Below are positions 14,202-22,725 of a stretch of 64,000 nt of DNA, in pieces. A program made the position numbers and the translations under genes. Below the pieces are notes generated by a model. The model searched no databases and had not been told where the DNA came from. It saw only the letters and a program-made list of their open reading frames with translations. The first letter of the stretch is position 1. Every line of letters starts with the position of its first letter. Source of the stretch: Streptomyces spiralis (GTDB lineage Bacteria > Actinomycetota > Actinomycetes > Streptomycetales > Streptomycetaceae); assembly GCF_014654675.1 (NCBI RefSeq), contig NZ_BNBC01000051.1, positions 1-64,000 on the forward strand. The letters run 5' to 3'.

Positions 14202-16004
14202 CTAAGGCCTGTCCGGCGGGTTCGGCGCGCCGCCGCCGCTGTCCGGTGGCGGGGTGGGGCCGTCCGGGCCGGACGTTGACGATCCGGTGGGCGTCGGGCT
14301 CGGGGTGGGGCTGGACGACGGGCCGGGCGACGTGGACGGCGGGTCGCTCGGCGTCGGGCTGGAGGGGCTCGTGGGGACCGTCCGTGTGGGCGTCGGGTGC
14401 GGGGCGGTGGTCGGGGGCGGGTCGGCCGGGTGCGTGGTGGCCGGGGCGGAGGGGCGAGGTGCCGTGCCGTAGCCGTCGATGGAGACCACGGCTCCGGCGG
14501 GTGCGATCGCCACCCGCGCGCTCCAGTGGCCCGACGGCTCGCGCAGATGGTCGACGTACACCTTGATCGTCAACGACTCGCCGGGCTTCAGGGTCCCCGA
14601 GGAGCGGCTCAGGTAGAGCCAGGGCGCGCCCGTGGACGCCGACCAGCGGACCGGTGCCGGACCGGACGCGGTCAGGGTGACGAGTGTGGTGTCGCCGGCG
14701 CCGGTGGCGGTCACGGTCAGGTGGCCGGCCTTGTGCCCGGCGCCACCGCCCCGGACGCTGACGACCTCCACGGAGACATCGGGCCTCGCCCCGCCGAAGC
14801 CGGCGTCGGGTCCGGGGCGGGCGTTGCCCGCGTTCTCGTAGCCGTCGCGGGTCTCCTCGCCGGCCAGGGCGCCGTGGTCATGGGCCTCGCGCGCGGTGGC
14901 CGACGGGCCGCCCTGTCCCTCCCCGGTCGGGGTGCCCCGGTAGGCGGCCCACAGGGCCACTACGGGAGCGGCGACGACCGTGGCGACCACCGTCGTCGTG
15001 ACGGCACGCGCGCGCAGACGGTCCCTGCGGGCCGCGCGGTCCTTGGGGTCCATCGGGAAGCCGCGCCGGTCGAAGCGGGGAACGGCGCTCCGCGCGCGCG
15101 GGTGGTGCGCCATGGCGACGTGCAGGGCCGTGCGGGGGGCCTGAAGGACGGGCAGCTCGGCGGGGGTGACGCTGGAGCCGGGCCACCGGCCGGGGATCGC
15201 GCGCTCGGCGGTACGGCGGCAGCGCGGACAGTCGTCGACGTGCCGGACGAGTTCGCGTCGCAGCGCGGCGCTGAGCACGAGCGGGCTGTCTCCGGTGAGC
15301 GCGCTCACGCCCGGGCAGCCGCCGGTCTCCACGACGGCGAGCGCCGCGCGGGTGCGCTCCACCTCGCAGGCCGCGGAGGCGAGCAGTTCGCGGGCGGCGG
15401 CGAGGTCCATGCCGAGGACCGCGGCGACCTCGTGGCCGGCGAGGCGGTGGCGTACGGCGAGTTCGAGGGCCTCGCGCTGCTCGGGGCTGGTGCCGGCGGC
15501 CTCCGGCCAGGCCAGCAGGGCCAGTTCGCTCCGCCGCTGCTCCCGGACGTCCTCGGGAAGGGGCGCGGCGGACGGGGCGGACGGGGCGGCCCGGCCCGTG
15601 CCCTGCCGCCCGTTCGTGCCCTGCCGGGAGCCGGGGCCCCGCCCGGCGTCGGCGTGGCGGCCCGCGGCGTGCGTGGCCTGACGTTTCTGCTTGGCCTCGG
15701 CCAGCTTGCGCAGGCATGCCCAGCGGGCCAGCGCGTACAGCCACGCCCGCCGGTCCTGCGGGCTCGGCACGACGCGCTGCCCGCGCCGCTCGGCGAACGT
15801 CAGCGCGTCCGCGAGGGCGGCGGTCGCCGTGTCGTGGTCGCACAGCACGGACAGGCAGTAGGTGAACAGGCCGTCGAGATGGGGTTCGAAGCGCGCGGGC
15901 GGGTGCTGCGCCAGGGTGCGCGCGGCAGCGCGGTCGCGCGCCTCGCGGTGCGCCCGGTGCGCACCGGTCGTACGGGTCGAGGTCTCCGGACTGCTGCTCA
16001 TCAC
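14202..16004 (-). CDS. Sigma-like / zinc-finger anti-sigma / membrane / BACON fusion protein
   Basis: A 600-residue mosaic. Residues about 40-110 resemble sigma-70 region 2 of ECF factors and 175-225 resemble region 4 (GHEVAAVLGMDLAAARELL). Residues 250-270 match an anti-sigma zinc finger (H255, C259, C262: HVDDCPRC). One membrane span lies at about 333-354. Outside, residues about 428-514 form a BACON-like beta domain (WSASTGAPWLYLSRSSG), followed by an 80-residue Pro/Ser/Thr stalk. The sigma parts are divergent, so activity as a sigma factor is doubtful. The GTG at 16004 follows TACGGT by seven bases, a leaderless pattern; an ATG at 16001 is the alternative. Confidence 0.8.
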   Translation of the reverse strand: MMSSSPETSTRTTGAHRAHREARDRAAARTLAQHPPARFEPHLDGLFTYCLSVLCDHDTATAALADALTFAERRGQRVVPSPQDRRAWLYALARWACLRKLAEAKQKRQATHAAGRHADAGRGPGSRQGTNGRQGTGRAAPSAPSAAPLPEDVREQRRSELALLAWPEAAGTSPEQREALELAVRHRLAGHEVAAVLGMDLAAARELLASAACEVERTRAALAVVETGGCPGVSALTGDSPLVLSAALRRELVRHVDDCPRCRRTAERAIPGRWPGSSVTPAELPVLQAPRTALHVAMAHHPRARSAVPRFDRRGFPMDPKDRAARRDRLRARAVTTTVVATVVAAPVVALWAAYRGTPTGEGQGGPSATAREAHDHGALAGEETRDGYENAGNARPGPDAGFGGARPDVSVEVVSVRGGGAGHKAGHLTVTATGAGDTTLVTLTASGPAPVRWSASTGAPWLYLSRSSGTLKPGESLTIKVYVDHLREPSGHWSARVAIAPAGAVVSIDGYGTAPRPSAPATTHPADPPPTTAPHPTPTRTVPTSPSSPTPSDPPSTSPGPSSSPTPSPTPTGSSTSGPDGPTPPPDSGGGAPNPPDRP

Positions 16005-16176
16005 CCGTGCGACCGTAGGCGGCGAGGGTTCGTCCGTTCTTCCCCGTTGCGCACTTTTAATCCGTACGGGTGAAACGATCCCTCATAAGAGCGCAGGAGC
16101 CTTCCGCGGTCTTCCGCTCCGCGTCCGGGGCGGCCTGGGCCCCTGGTTGTCAGTGCCTGCGGCTACGGTTTCCCGC

Positions 16177-17586
16177 ATGGCTGCCCGTACGAAGACCACC
16201 AAGGACCGCCCGTCCTACCGCTGCACCGAATGCGGCTGGCAGACGGCCAAGTGGCTCGGCCGCTGCCCCGAGTGCCAGGCCTGGGGCACGATCGAGGAGT
16301 ACGGCACACCCGCGGTCCGTACGACGACGCCGGGCCGGGTCACCACCTCGGCCCTGCCCATCGGCCAGGTCGACGGCCGCCAGGCCACCGCCCGCACCAC
16401 CGGTGTGCCCGAGCTCGACCGCGTCCTCGGCGGCGGGCTCGTGCCGGGGGCCGTCGTCCTCCTCGCCGGAGAGCCCGGCGTCGGCAAGTCCACGCTGCTG
16501 CTGGACGTGGCCGCCAAGGCGGCGAGCGACGAGCACCGCACGCTCTACGTCACGGGCGAGGAGTCCGCGAGCCAGGTCCGGCTGCGTGCCGACCGCATCG
16601 GCGCCATCGACGACCATCTGTACCTGGCCGCCGAGACCGACCTGGCCGCCGTCCTCGGCCACCTGGACGCGGTGAAGCCCTCGCTGCTCATCCTGGACTC
16701 GGTGCAGACGGTGGCCTCCCCGGAGATCGACGGCGCGCCCGGCGGCATGGCGCAGGTGCGGGAGGTGGCGGGGGCGCTGATCCGCGCCTCCAAGGAGCGC
16801 GGGATGTCCACCCTGCTCGTGGGTCATGTCACCAAGGACGGCGCGATCGCCGGCCCGCGCCTGCTGGAGCACCTGGTGGACGTGGTGCTGCACTTCGAGG
16901 GCGACCGGCACGCGCGCCTGCGCCTGGTCCGGGGGGTCAAGAACCGCTACGGCGCGACGGACGAGGTGGGCTGCTTCGAACTGCACGACGAGGGGATCAC
17001 GGGCCTGGCCGATCCCAGCGGCCTGTTCCTGACCCGCCGCGACGAGCCGGTGCCGGGCACCTGCCTGACGGTGACCCTGGAGGGCCGCCGCCCCCTGGTC
17101 GCCGAGGTCCAGGCGCTCACCGTCGACTCCCAGATCCCCTCCCCGCGCCGTACGACGTCGGGCCTGGAGACCTCCCGGGTCTCGATGATGCTGGCCGTGC
17201 TGGAGCAGCGGGGCCGGATCAGCGCGCTGGGCAAGCGGGACATCTACTCCGCGACGGTCGGCGGGGTGAAGCTGTCCGAGCCGGCCGCCGACCTCGCCGT
17301 CGCCCTCGCCCTGGCGTCGGCGGCGAGCGACACACCGCTGCCGAAGAATCTCGTCGCGATCGGCGAGGTGGGCCTGGCGGGCGAGGTCAGACGCGTCACG
17401 GGTGTGCAGCGCCGCCTCGCGGAGGCCCACCGCCTGGGCTTCACGCACGCCCTGGTGCCGGGCGATCCGGGCAAGATCCCGCCGGGCATGAAGGTCCTGG
17501 AAGTGGCCGACATAGGGGACGCGCTGCGGGTGCTGCCGCGCTCGCGTCGCCGAGAGGCCCCACGGGAGCAGGAGGACCGCCGGTAG
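16177..17586 (+). CDS. radA: DNA repair protein RadA (Sms)
   Basis: A branch-migration helicase acting in recombination. The 469-residue protein has an N-terminal zinc finger (CTECGWQTAKWLGRCPECQ), a RecA-like domain with Walker A GEPGVGKST and the RadA-specific KNRYG motif (usually KNRFG), and a C-terminal Lon protease-like domain without the catalytic Ser. The ATG at 16177 has a -10-like TACGGT seven bases upstream. It precedes disA by 128 bp on the same strand, the radA-disA order kept in many Gram-positive bacteria, where the two proteins interact functionally. Confidence 0.95.
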   Translation: MAARTKTTKDRPSYRCTECGWQTAKWLGRCPECQAWGTIEEYGTPAVRTTTPGRVTTSALPIGQVDGRQATARTTGVPELDRVLGGGLVPGAVVLLAGEPGVGKSTLLLDVAAKAASDEHRTLYVTGEESASQVRLRADRIGAIDDHLYLAAETDLAAVLGHLDAVKPSLLILDSVQTVASPEIDGAPGGMAQVREVAGALIRASKERGMSTLLVGHVTKDGAIAGPRLLEHLVDVVLHFEGDRHARLRLVRGVKNRYGATDEVGCFELHDEGITGLADPSGLFLTRRDEPVPGTCLTVTLEGRRPLVAEVQALTVDSQIPSPRRTTSGLETSRVSMMLAVLEQRGRISALGKRDIYSATVGGVKLSEPAADLAVALALASAASDTPLPKNLVAIGEVGLAGEVRRVTGVQRRLAEAHRLGFTHALVPGDPGKIPPGMKVLEVADIGDALRVLPRSRRREAPREQEDRR

Positions 17587-17714
17587 ACTTTGCCCTGGTC
17601 TCGCCCGTCCGTACGAACCGAGTGTGCGAAATGGGAGCGCCTGGAGAACCTGCGACCAGTGAGCCCGTGGGGGCGCCCCGGAGGCGAACGAGCATCCAAT
17701 AGCGGAGGAGTGCA

Positions 17715-18839
17715 GTGGCAGCCAACGACCGGGCGGCAGCTCCCGGAAAGTCCGGCGGGAGTTCCGGCGCCGATGGCCTGATGCGCGCCTCACTGAGCGC
17801 CGTGGCGCCCGGAACGGCCCTGCGGGACGGTCTGGAGCGGGTGCTCCGCGGCAACACCGGCGGGCTGATCGTGCTCGGCTCGGACAAGACCGTGGAGTCG
17901 ATGTGCACGGGCGGCTTCGTCCTGGACGTCGAGTTCACGGCGACGCGGCTGCGGGAGCTGTGCAAGCTGGACGGCGGCATCGTGCTGTCCTCGGACCTGT
18001 CCAAGATCCTGCGGGCGGGCGTGCAGCTGGTCCCGGACCCCACGATCCCCACGGAGGAGACGGGCACGCGGCACCGCACGGCGGACCGCGTCAGCAAGCA
18101 GGTCGGCTTCCCGGTCGTCTCCGTCTCGCAGTCGATGCGGCTGATCGCCCTCTACGTCGACGGCCAGCGCCGGGTCCTGGAGGACTCCGCGGCGATCCTC
18201 TCCCGCGCCAACCAGGCCCTGGCCACCCTGGAGCGCTACAAGCTCCGCCTGGACGAGGTCGCGGGCACGCTGTCGGCGCTGGAGATCGAGGACCTGGTGA
18301 CGGTCCGCGACGTCTCGGCGGTCGCGCAGCGCCTGGAGATGGTGCGCCGGATCGCCACCGAGATCGCCGAGTACGTGGTGGAGCTGGGCACCGACGGCCG
18401 CCTTCTGGCGCTCCAGCTCGACGAGTTGATCGCGGGCGTGGAGCCCGAGCGCGAGCTGGTCGTGCGGGACTACGTCCCCGAGCCCACGGCCAAGCGCTCC
18501 CGCACGGTCGAGGAGGCGCTGGCCGAACTCGACAAGCTCTCCCACGCCGAACTGCTGGAGATGTCCACCGTCGCCCGCGCCCTGGGCTACACCGGCTCGC
18601 CGGAAACGCTGGACTCGGCGGTCTCCCCCCGCGGCTTCCGCCTGCTGGCCAAGGTCCCGCGGCTGCCCGGCGCCATCATCGACCGCCTGGTCGAACACTT
18701 CGGCGGCCTGCAGAAGCTCCTCGCGGCCAGCGTCGACGACCTCCAGACGGTGGACGGCGTCGGCGAGGCCCGGGCCCGCAGCGTCCGCGAGGGCCTGTCG
18801 CGGCTGGCGGAGTCGTCGATCCTGGAGCGGTACGTCTAG
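17715..18839 (+). CDS. disA: DNA integrity scanning protein, diadenylate cyclase
   Basis: Makes cyclic di-AMP from two ATP and scans DNA. The 374-residue protein has the N-terminal DAC domain with the catalytic Asp in LDGGIVLSSD and the ATP-binding RHRTA motif, a helical middle, and C-terminal HhH DNA-binding helices (LQTVDGVGEARARSVREGL). The usual DGA motif reads DGG here. The GTG at 17715 follows a perfect GGAGGAG by four bases. The 20-residue Gly/Ser-rich start is typical of streptomycete DisA. c-di-AMP controls K+ and osmotic balance in these bacteria. Confidence 0.94.
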   Translation: MAANDRAAAPGKSGGSSGADGLMRASLSAVAPGTALRDGLERVLRGNTGGLIVLGSDKTVESMCTGGFVLDVEFTATRLRELCKLDGGIVLSSDLSKILRAGVQLVPDPTIPTEETGTRHRTADRVSKQVGFPVVSVSQSMRLIALYVDGQRRVLEDSAAILSRANQALATLERYKLRLDEVAGTLSALEIEDLVTVRDVSAVAQRLEMVRRIATEIAEYVVELGTDGRLLALQLDELIAGVEPERELVVRDYVPEPTAKRSRTVEEALAELDKLSHAELLEMSTVARALGYTGSPETLDSAVSPRGFRLLAKVPRLPGAIIDRLVEHFGGLQKLLAASVDDLQTVDGVGEARARSVREGLSRLAESSILERYV

Positions 18840-18864
18840 GTACGCGGGCACGCAGGTACGTTCA

Positions 18865-18886
18865 GCCGGACGGTAAGCGGTCCGGC
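18865..18886. terminator. Hairpin between convergent disA and membrane protein gene
   Basis: GCCGGAC (18865-18871) and GTCCGGC (18880-18886) form a 7-bp stem with an 8-base loop in the 73-bp gap. It is a weak terminator candidate, with no T-run. Confidence 0.45.
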
Positions 18887-18912
18887 GGTGAGTCCCGGAC
18901 CGCCGACGCCCC

Positions 18913-19734
18913 CTAGTCCGCCGACAGCACGAACGACGTCTGGAGCTTGCCGTACCCCGGCACCTTCGCCTCCACCAGGTACGTCCCCGCTCCGGCCGAG
19001 CCCGCCGGAGGCGTCGCGCACTGCGGAGCGCTCGGCTTGCGGTCCCAGCGCACGGTGTAGGTGATGGCGCTGCCCGCCGGCACCCGGTACAGCAGGTTTC
19101 CGGCCGTCTTCGGACAGTCGTCCGAGGACCAGTAGTCGGTGCTGCTGTCGGCCTTGCTGATCGTCAGCACCGCGGACTTCGGCCCGAGGTCGACCTTGCA
19201 GTCGGTACCGGAGGAGTTCTTCGCCGTCAGCTCGAAGGTCGGTGTCTGACCGGGCGCGTAGGTGTTGTGGACACTGCGCAGGCTCAACGAGACGGCCCCC
19301 GAAGCGCAGTTGGGAAGCGTGCTGCCGGCCGGCAGCACGGCGCCCGCACCGGCACCGGCACCGGCACCGGAACCCGAGCCCCCACCGGCACCGGAGCCGG
19401 AACCCGAGCCGTCCCCGCCCGGAGCGCCGGAAGCGGTGCCGCCGCCCGAGGCGGCCCCCGATCCGCCGGAGTCCCCGCCGCCGGAATCGTCACGTCCGCC
19501 GGGGTGTTGGCTGATCGCTGGACCGGAGCCGGAGGGCCCCGGGGTGATGGTGGAGGGGGTGGGATGCTTGCCGTCGGAGGCGCTGCCGCTGTTGTTCCGG
19601 CCCCCGCCGCCGCCCGAGGTGACGATCCAGACGACCAGCAGGGCCAACAGGGCGACCAGGGACAGCAGTACGACCCTCCGTCGCCAGTAGATGGAGGAGG
19701 GAAGCGGCCCGACCGGATTGCGCAGAGATCCCAC
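18913..19734 (-). CDS. Membrane-anchored protein with low-complexity linker
   Basis: A 273-residue protein of unknown function. After a short cytoplasmic start (IYWRRR) there is one membrane span (VVLLSLVALLALLVVWIV), then about 95 residues very rich in Gly, Ser and Ala, and a compact extracellular domain of about 130 residues with four Cys (CASGAVSLS, DCKVDL, DDCPKT, QCATPP) that could form two disulfides. The domain looks like a beta-sandwich of the kind found in streptomycete DUF4232-like proteins. The GTG at 19734 has TACAGT seven bases upstream, a leaderless pattern. DNA at about 19350-19380 is a GGCACC tandem repeat. Confidence 0.75.
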   Translation of the reverse strand: MGSLRNPVGPLPSSIYWRRRVVLLSLVALLALLVVWIVTSGGGGGRNNSGSASDGKHPTPSTITPGPSGSGPAISQHPGGRDDSGGGDSGGSGAASGGGTASGAPGGDGSGSGSGAGGGSGSGAGAGAGAGAVLPAGSTLPNCASGAVSLSLRSVHNTYAPGQTPTFELTAKNSSGTDCKVDLGPKSAVLTISKADSSTDYWSSDDCPKTAGNLLYRVPAGSAITYTVRWDRKPSAPQCATPPAGSAGAGTYLVEAKVPGYGKLQTSFVLSAD

Positions 19735-19938
19735 GGCCCAAACTGTACGAGAGATCCCGGCCTTCCCCCGCCCCACCCGCCGCGCCGACCACAACTTTTC
19801 CGGATCATCATTCGAGCAACATCCGTACAGGCGGCCTCGTTTGCGGTCGCCGTAACCGAACAGTGACGGTCGGTGACGACACCGAGCCGCGCGGGGTCAC
19901 GCGGCCGTCCATCCGCACGTGGCAGGATCGGAAGCGCC

Positions 19939-20967
19939 ATGACTGCGCCCACACTGCCCCCGCACAGCCCCACCACCCCGGCCACCCCGGCCACCGACGC
20001 GGACGCCGACGCCGTCACCGACGACTGCGCCGTCGACGCCACCACCACCGGCGATGCCCCCGCCACGGCGTCCGGCACGTCCGGCGCCCCGCACGGCGCG
20101 CCCCTGCACACCCACGTCATCACCTGGTTCGACGCCAACGCCCGCGACCTGCCCTGGCGGCGCGCCGACGCCGGTGCCTGGGGGGTGATGGTCAGCGAGT
20201 TCATGCTCCAGCAGACGCCGGTCAACCGCGTCCTGCCCGTCTACGAACAGTGGCTCGAACGCTGGCCGCGCCCCGCCGACCTCGCCAAGGAGGCGCCGGG
20301 CGAGGCCGTCCGCGCCTGGGGCCGGCTCGGCTATCCGCGCCGCGCCCTGCGCCTGCACGGCGCCGCGGTCGCCATAACGGAACGGCACGGCGGTGACGTG
20401 CCCACCGAGCACGCGCAGCTGCTCGCCCTGCCCGGCATCGGCGAGTACACGGCCGCGGCGGTCGCGTCCTTCGCCTACGGGCAGCGGCACGCCGTGCTGG
20501 ACACCAACGTCCGCCGGGTCCTGGCCCGCGCGGTCACCGGCGTGCAGTACCCGCCGAACGCCACCACCGCCGCCGAACGCCGCCTCGCCCGCACCCTGCT
20601 GCCGGAGGACGAGCGGACCGCGGCCCGTTGGGCCGCCGCCTCCATGGAGCTCGGCGCGCTGGTGTGCACGGCGAAGAACGAGTCGTGCGATCGCTGTCCG
20701 ATCGCCGGGCACTGCGCGTGGCGACTGGCGGGCAAGCCGGAGCACGACGGTCCGCCGCGCCGGGGCCAGACGTACGCCGGTACCGACCGGCAGGTGCGCG
20801 GCAAGCTGCTCGCCGTGCTGCGGGAGGCTCATACGGCGGTGCCGCAGGCGGTGCTGGACCGGGTGTGGCACGAGCCGGTCCAGCGGGCCCGGGCCCTGGA
20901 CGGGCTCGTCGCGGACGGTCTGGTGGAGCCGCTGCCGGGCGGTCTGTACCGGCTGCCTCTGACCTGA
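19939..20967 (+). CDS. mutY: A/G-specific adenine glycosylase
   Basis: Removes adenine mispaired with 8-oxoguanine. The 342-residue protein has a 55-residue disordered Thr/Pro/Ala-rich start, then the HhH-GPD fold: catalytic Glu in VSEFMLQQTPV, the hairpin LPGIGEYTAAAVASFAYG, the conserved Asp in LDTNVRRVLAR, and the four-Cys iron-sulfur loop (C-X6-C-X2-C-X5-C) in the CTAKNESCDRCPIAGHC segment. The C-terminal Nudix-like domain is missing, as is usual in actinobacteria. The ATG at 19939 is the first before the conserved fold. Confidence 0.93.
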   Translation: MTAPTLPPHSPTTPATPATDADADAVTDDCAVDATTTGDAPATASGTSGAPHGAPLHTHVITWFDANARDLPWRRADAGAWGVMVSEFMLQQTPVNRVLPVYEQWLERWPRPADLAKEAPGEAVRAWGRLGYPRRALRLHGAAVAITERHGGDVPTEHAQLLALPGIGEYTAAAVASFAYGQRHAVLDTNVRRVLARAVTGVQYPPNATTAAERRLARTLLPEDERTAARWAAASMELGALVCTAKNESCDRCPIAGHCAWRLAGKPEHDGPPRRGQTYAGTDRQVRGKLLAVLREAHTAVPQAVLDRVWHEPVQRARALDGLVADGLVEPLPGGLYRLPLT

Positions 20968-20971
20968 CATC

Positions 20972-21006
20972 ACGTCACCGACCGGGCTCCACAACGGCGG
21001 TGACGT
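20972..21006 (+). terminator. Hairpin after mutY
   Basis: ACGTCACCG (20972-20980) is perfectly complementary to CGGTGACGT (20998-21006) with a 17-base loop, starting five bases after the stop. No T-run follows. Confidence 0.5.
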
Positions 21007-21121
21007 CCTCGGGGGGCGTCGCGGGCGTCCGTGTCACACATCCGCGCGCCACCCGAGGGTTCAAATCCCCCCATATCAGGACCAATCGGAGCACCCCCTT
21101 ACCCCGCCCCTGCGTCCGTTA

Positions 21122-21193
21122 CACAACCGACGCACAGCCGAGGGCTAGCCGCAGGCTGCTTCGGACAACGCCGTGACAACCCCTCCGTACCTT
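21122..21193 (+). promoter_or_regulatory. sigE promoter region with 11-bp direct repeats, candidate CseB sites
   Basis: GACAAC occurs at 21164-21169 and 21175-21180, one helical turn (11 bp) apart, and TACCTT at 21188-21193 can act as the -10. A weaker pair with the same 11-bp phase, CACAAC (21122-21127) and CACAGC (21133-21138), lies four turns upstream. Tandem repeats spaced by 11 bp are typical sites for OmpR-type regulators such as CseB, which is known to activate sigE. Confidence 0.55.
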
Positions 21194-21304
21194 CAGTTGC
21201 GTGCCCGACGGGCACCGGGCGGCTGCCGACCACAGCCGGCCCGTACACAGCGTGGGATCCGGCAGCAGGCGGGCCGGGAAAACGGGGAGCGGAGGCGGTT
21301 GATC

Positions 21305-21844
21305 ATGGCGCAGGGTGAGGTGCTCGAGTTCGAGGAGTATGTGCGCACCCGGCAGGACGCGCTGCTGCGCAGCGCCCGCCGGCTGGTGCCGGACCCCGTC
21401 GACGCCCAGGACCTGCTCCAGACCGCGCTCGTGCGGACGTACGGCCGCTGGGAGGGCATCGCCGACAAGCGGCTCGCGGACGCCTATCTGCGCCGGGTCA
21501 TGATCAACACACGTACGGAGTGGTGGCGGGCCCGGAAGCTGGAGGAGGTTCCCACCGAGCAGCTTCCGGACGCCAGCGTCGAGGACTCCACCGAGCAGCA
21601 CGCCGACCGCGCGCTCCTCATGGACATCATGAAAGTTCTCGCTCCGAAGCAGCGCAGTGTCGTGGTGCTGCGACACTGGGAGCAGATGTCCACGGAGGAG
21701 ACGGCCGCCGCCCTCGGCATGTCCGCGGGAACGGTCAAGAGCACGCTGCACCGGGCGCTCGCCCGGCTCCGCGAGGAGCTGGAGGCCCGCGATCTGGACG
21801 CACGCGCGCTGGAGCGTGAGGAGCGGGAGCGTTGCGCGGCCTGA
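21305..21844 (+). CDS. sigE: ECF RNA polymerase sigma factor SigE
   Basis: Directs RNA polymerase to cell-envelope stress genes. The 179-residue protein has sigma region 2 (ALLRSARRLVPDPVDAQDLL and YLRRVMINTRTEWWR) and region 4 (LAPKQRSVVVLRHWEQMS to SAGTVKSTLHRALARLREEL). There is no anti-sigma gene; instead cseA, cseB and cseC follow. That matches the S. coelicolor system, in which SigE is controlled at the transcription level by the CseB/CseC pair. The ATG at 21305 has GGAGG nine bases upstream. The end overlaps the likely TTG start of cseA. Confidence 0.95.
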   Translation: MAQGEVLEFEEYVRTRQDALLRSARRLVPDPVDAQDLLQTALVRTYGRWEGIADKRLADAYLRRVMINTRTEWWRARKLEEVPTEQLPDASVEDSTEQHADRALLMDIMKVLAPKQRSVVVLRHWEQMSTEETAAALGMSAGTVKSTLHRALARLREELEARDLDARALEREERERCAA

Positions 21845-22581
21845 GCGGTGCGGCCGAGGTCGGCCCGAGCGGCGGTGCCGAGACCGACCCGAGTGGTGGG
21901 GCTGGCGCCGGCCCGAGCGGCGGGGCCGGTCCCGGCGTCGAGCCCACCCCGGCCCGGGGGACCTTCCAGGCGGTGATCGCGGCGGTGGCCGTGCTCGCCG
22001 CCCTCGGCCTTTTGGTGTCCGCCTGCGGCACGGGCGGCACCGGCGCCCGCGACGAGGGGCCGGCCGACGCCAGCTCGGTGGCCGGCGCACCCTCGCCCAG
22101 CGCCTCCGCGAGCCCCGCCGACACCCCCCGGCCGGTGGACCCGGTCCGGCTCGTCAAGGACGACCCGAAGGTCTCGGCCGCCGTCAAGCGCGGTCTCAAG
22201 CCGTGCGCGGGCGACCAGTACCCCGTCGACGTGGCGTACGGCAAGCTGACCGGCGGCTCGGTCGACGATATCGTCGTCAACGTGCTGACCTGCGAGGACG
22301 CGGTGGGCATGGGCTCGTATGTGTACCGAGAGCGGGGCGACGGGTACGAGGACGTGTTCCGGGCCGAGGAGCCGCCGGTCTACGCCGAGATCGACCGCGG
22401 CGACCTCGTCGTGACCAAGCAGGTGTACGAGAAGGACGACCCGGTGTCGAACCCCTCCGGCGAGGATGTGATCACCTACCGCTGGACCGGGAGCGCGTTC
22501 ACCAAGGAGTTCAGCACGCGCAACGAGTACAGCAAGGCCGTCGGAAAGGCCGCGTCGCCCGTTCCGTCCCCCGACAACTGA
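21832..22581 (+). CDS. cseA: Lipoprotein CseA, negative modulator of the sigE system
   Basis: Known in S. coelicolor as an envelope lipoprotein that dampens sigE expression, probably by acting on CseC. The 249-residue product has a hydrophobic signal segment (AVIAAVAVLAALGLLVSAC) with lipobox Cys65 and an extracellular domain of about 180 residues. An unusual 40-residue Gly/Pro/Ser extension with three 8-residue repeats precedes the signal. The TTG at 21832 has GAGGAG eight bases upstream and overlaps sigE by 13 bases. The only later in-frame start (GTG, codon 48) would remove the n-region, so TTG is preferred. Confidence 0.85.
   Translation: MRGLSGAAEVGPSGGAETDPSGGAGAGPSGGAGPGVEPTPARGTFQAVIAAVAVLAALGLLVSACGTGGTGARDEGPADASSVAGAPSPSASASPADTPRPVDPVRLVKDDPKVSAAVKRGLKPCAGDQYPVDVAYGKLTGGSVDDIVVNVLTCEDAVGMGSYVYRERGDGYEDVFRAEEPPVYAEIDRGDLVVTKQVYEKDDPVSNPSGEDVITYRWTGSAFTKEFSTRNEYSKAVGKAASPVPSPDN
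21865..21936 (+). repeat. Three 24-bp tandem repeats in the 5' end of cseA
   Basis: Three units encode PSGGAETD, PSGGAGAG and PSGGAGPG. Third-position differences show they are not brand new. They extend the cytoplasmic side of the lipoprotein signal. Confidence 0.7.
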
Positions 22582-22725
22582 CGCGAGACAATTCCGGTGG
22601 CGGGAACCGTTCGCCTCGGCGGTCCGATCCGCCGGCGGACCCCTCGCGGGTGAACGCATCACGCGCCGGACACGTCCACACAGTGGGCGCACCCTCTGAA
22701 GCACACAAGGACTGAGAGCACCGGG

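Noticed and set aside
21031..21090. A tRNA-like T-arm and 3' end (GGGTTCAAATCCCCCC, then ACCA) upstream of sigE
   Set aside because: The loop is a perfect T-loop but no matching 5' acceptor, D-arm or anticodon arm was found and the spacing to ACCA is off by one. At most it is a relic or an attachment-site fragment; chance is not excluded.
22590..22640. A SigE promoter upstream of cseB (GGGAACC near 22602)
   Set aside because: The -35-like element is good but no CGTC-type -10 falls at 16-17 bp.
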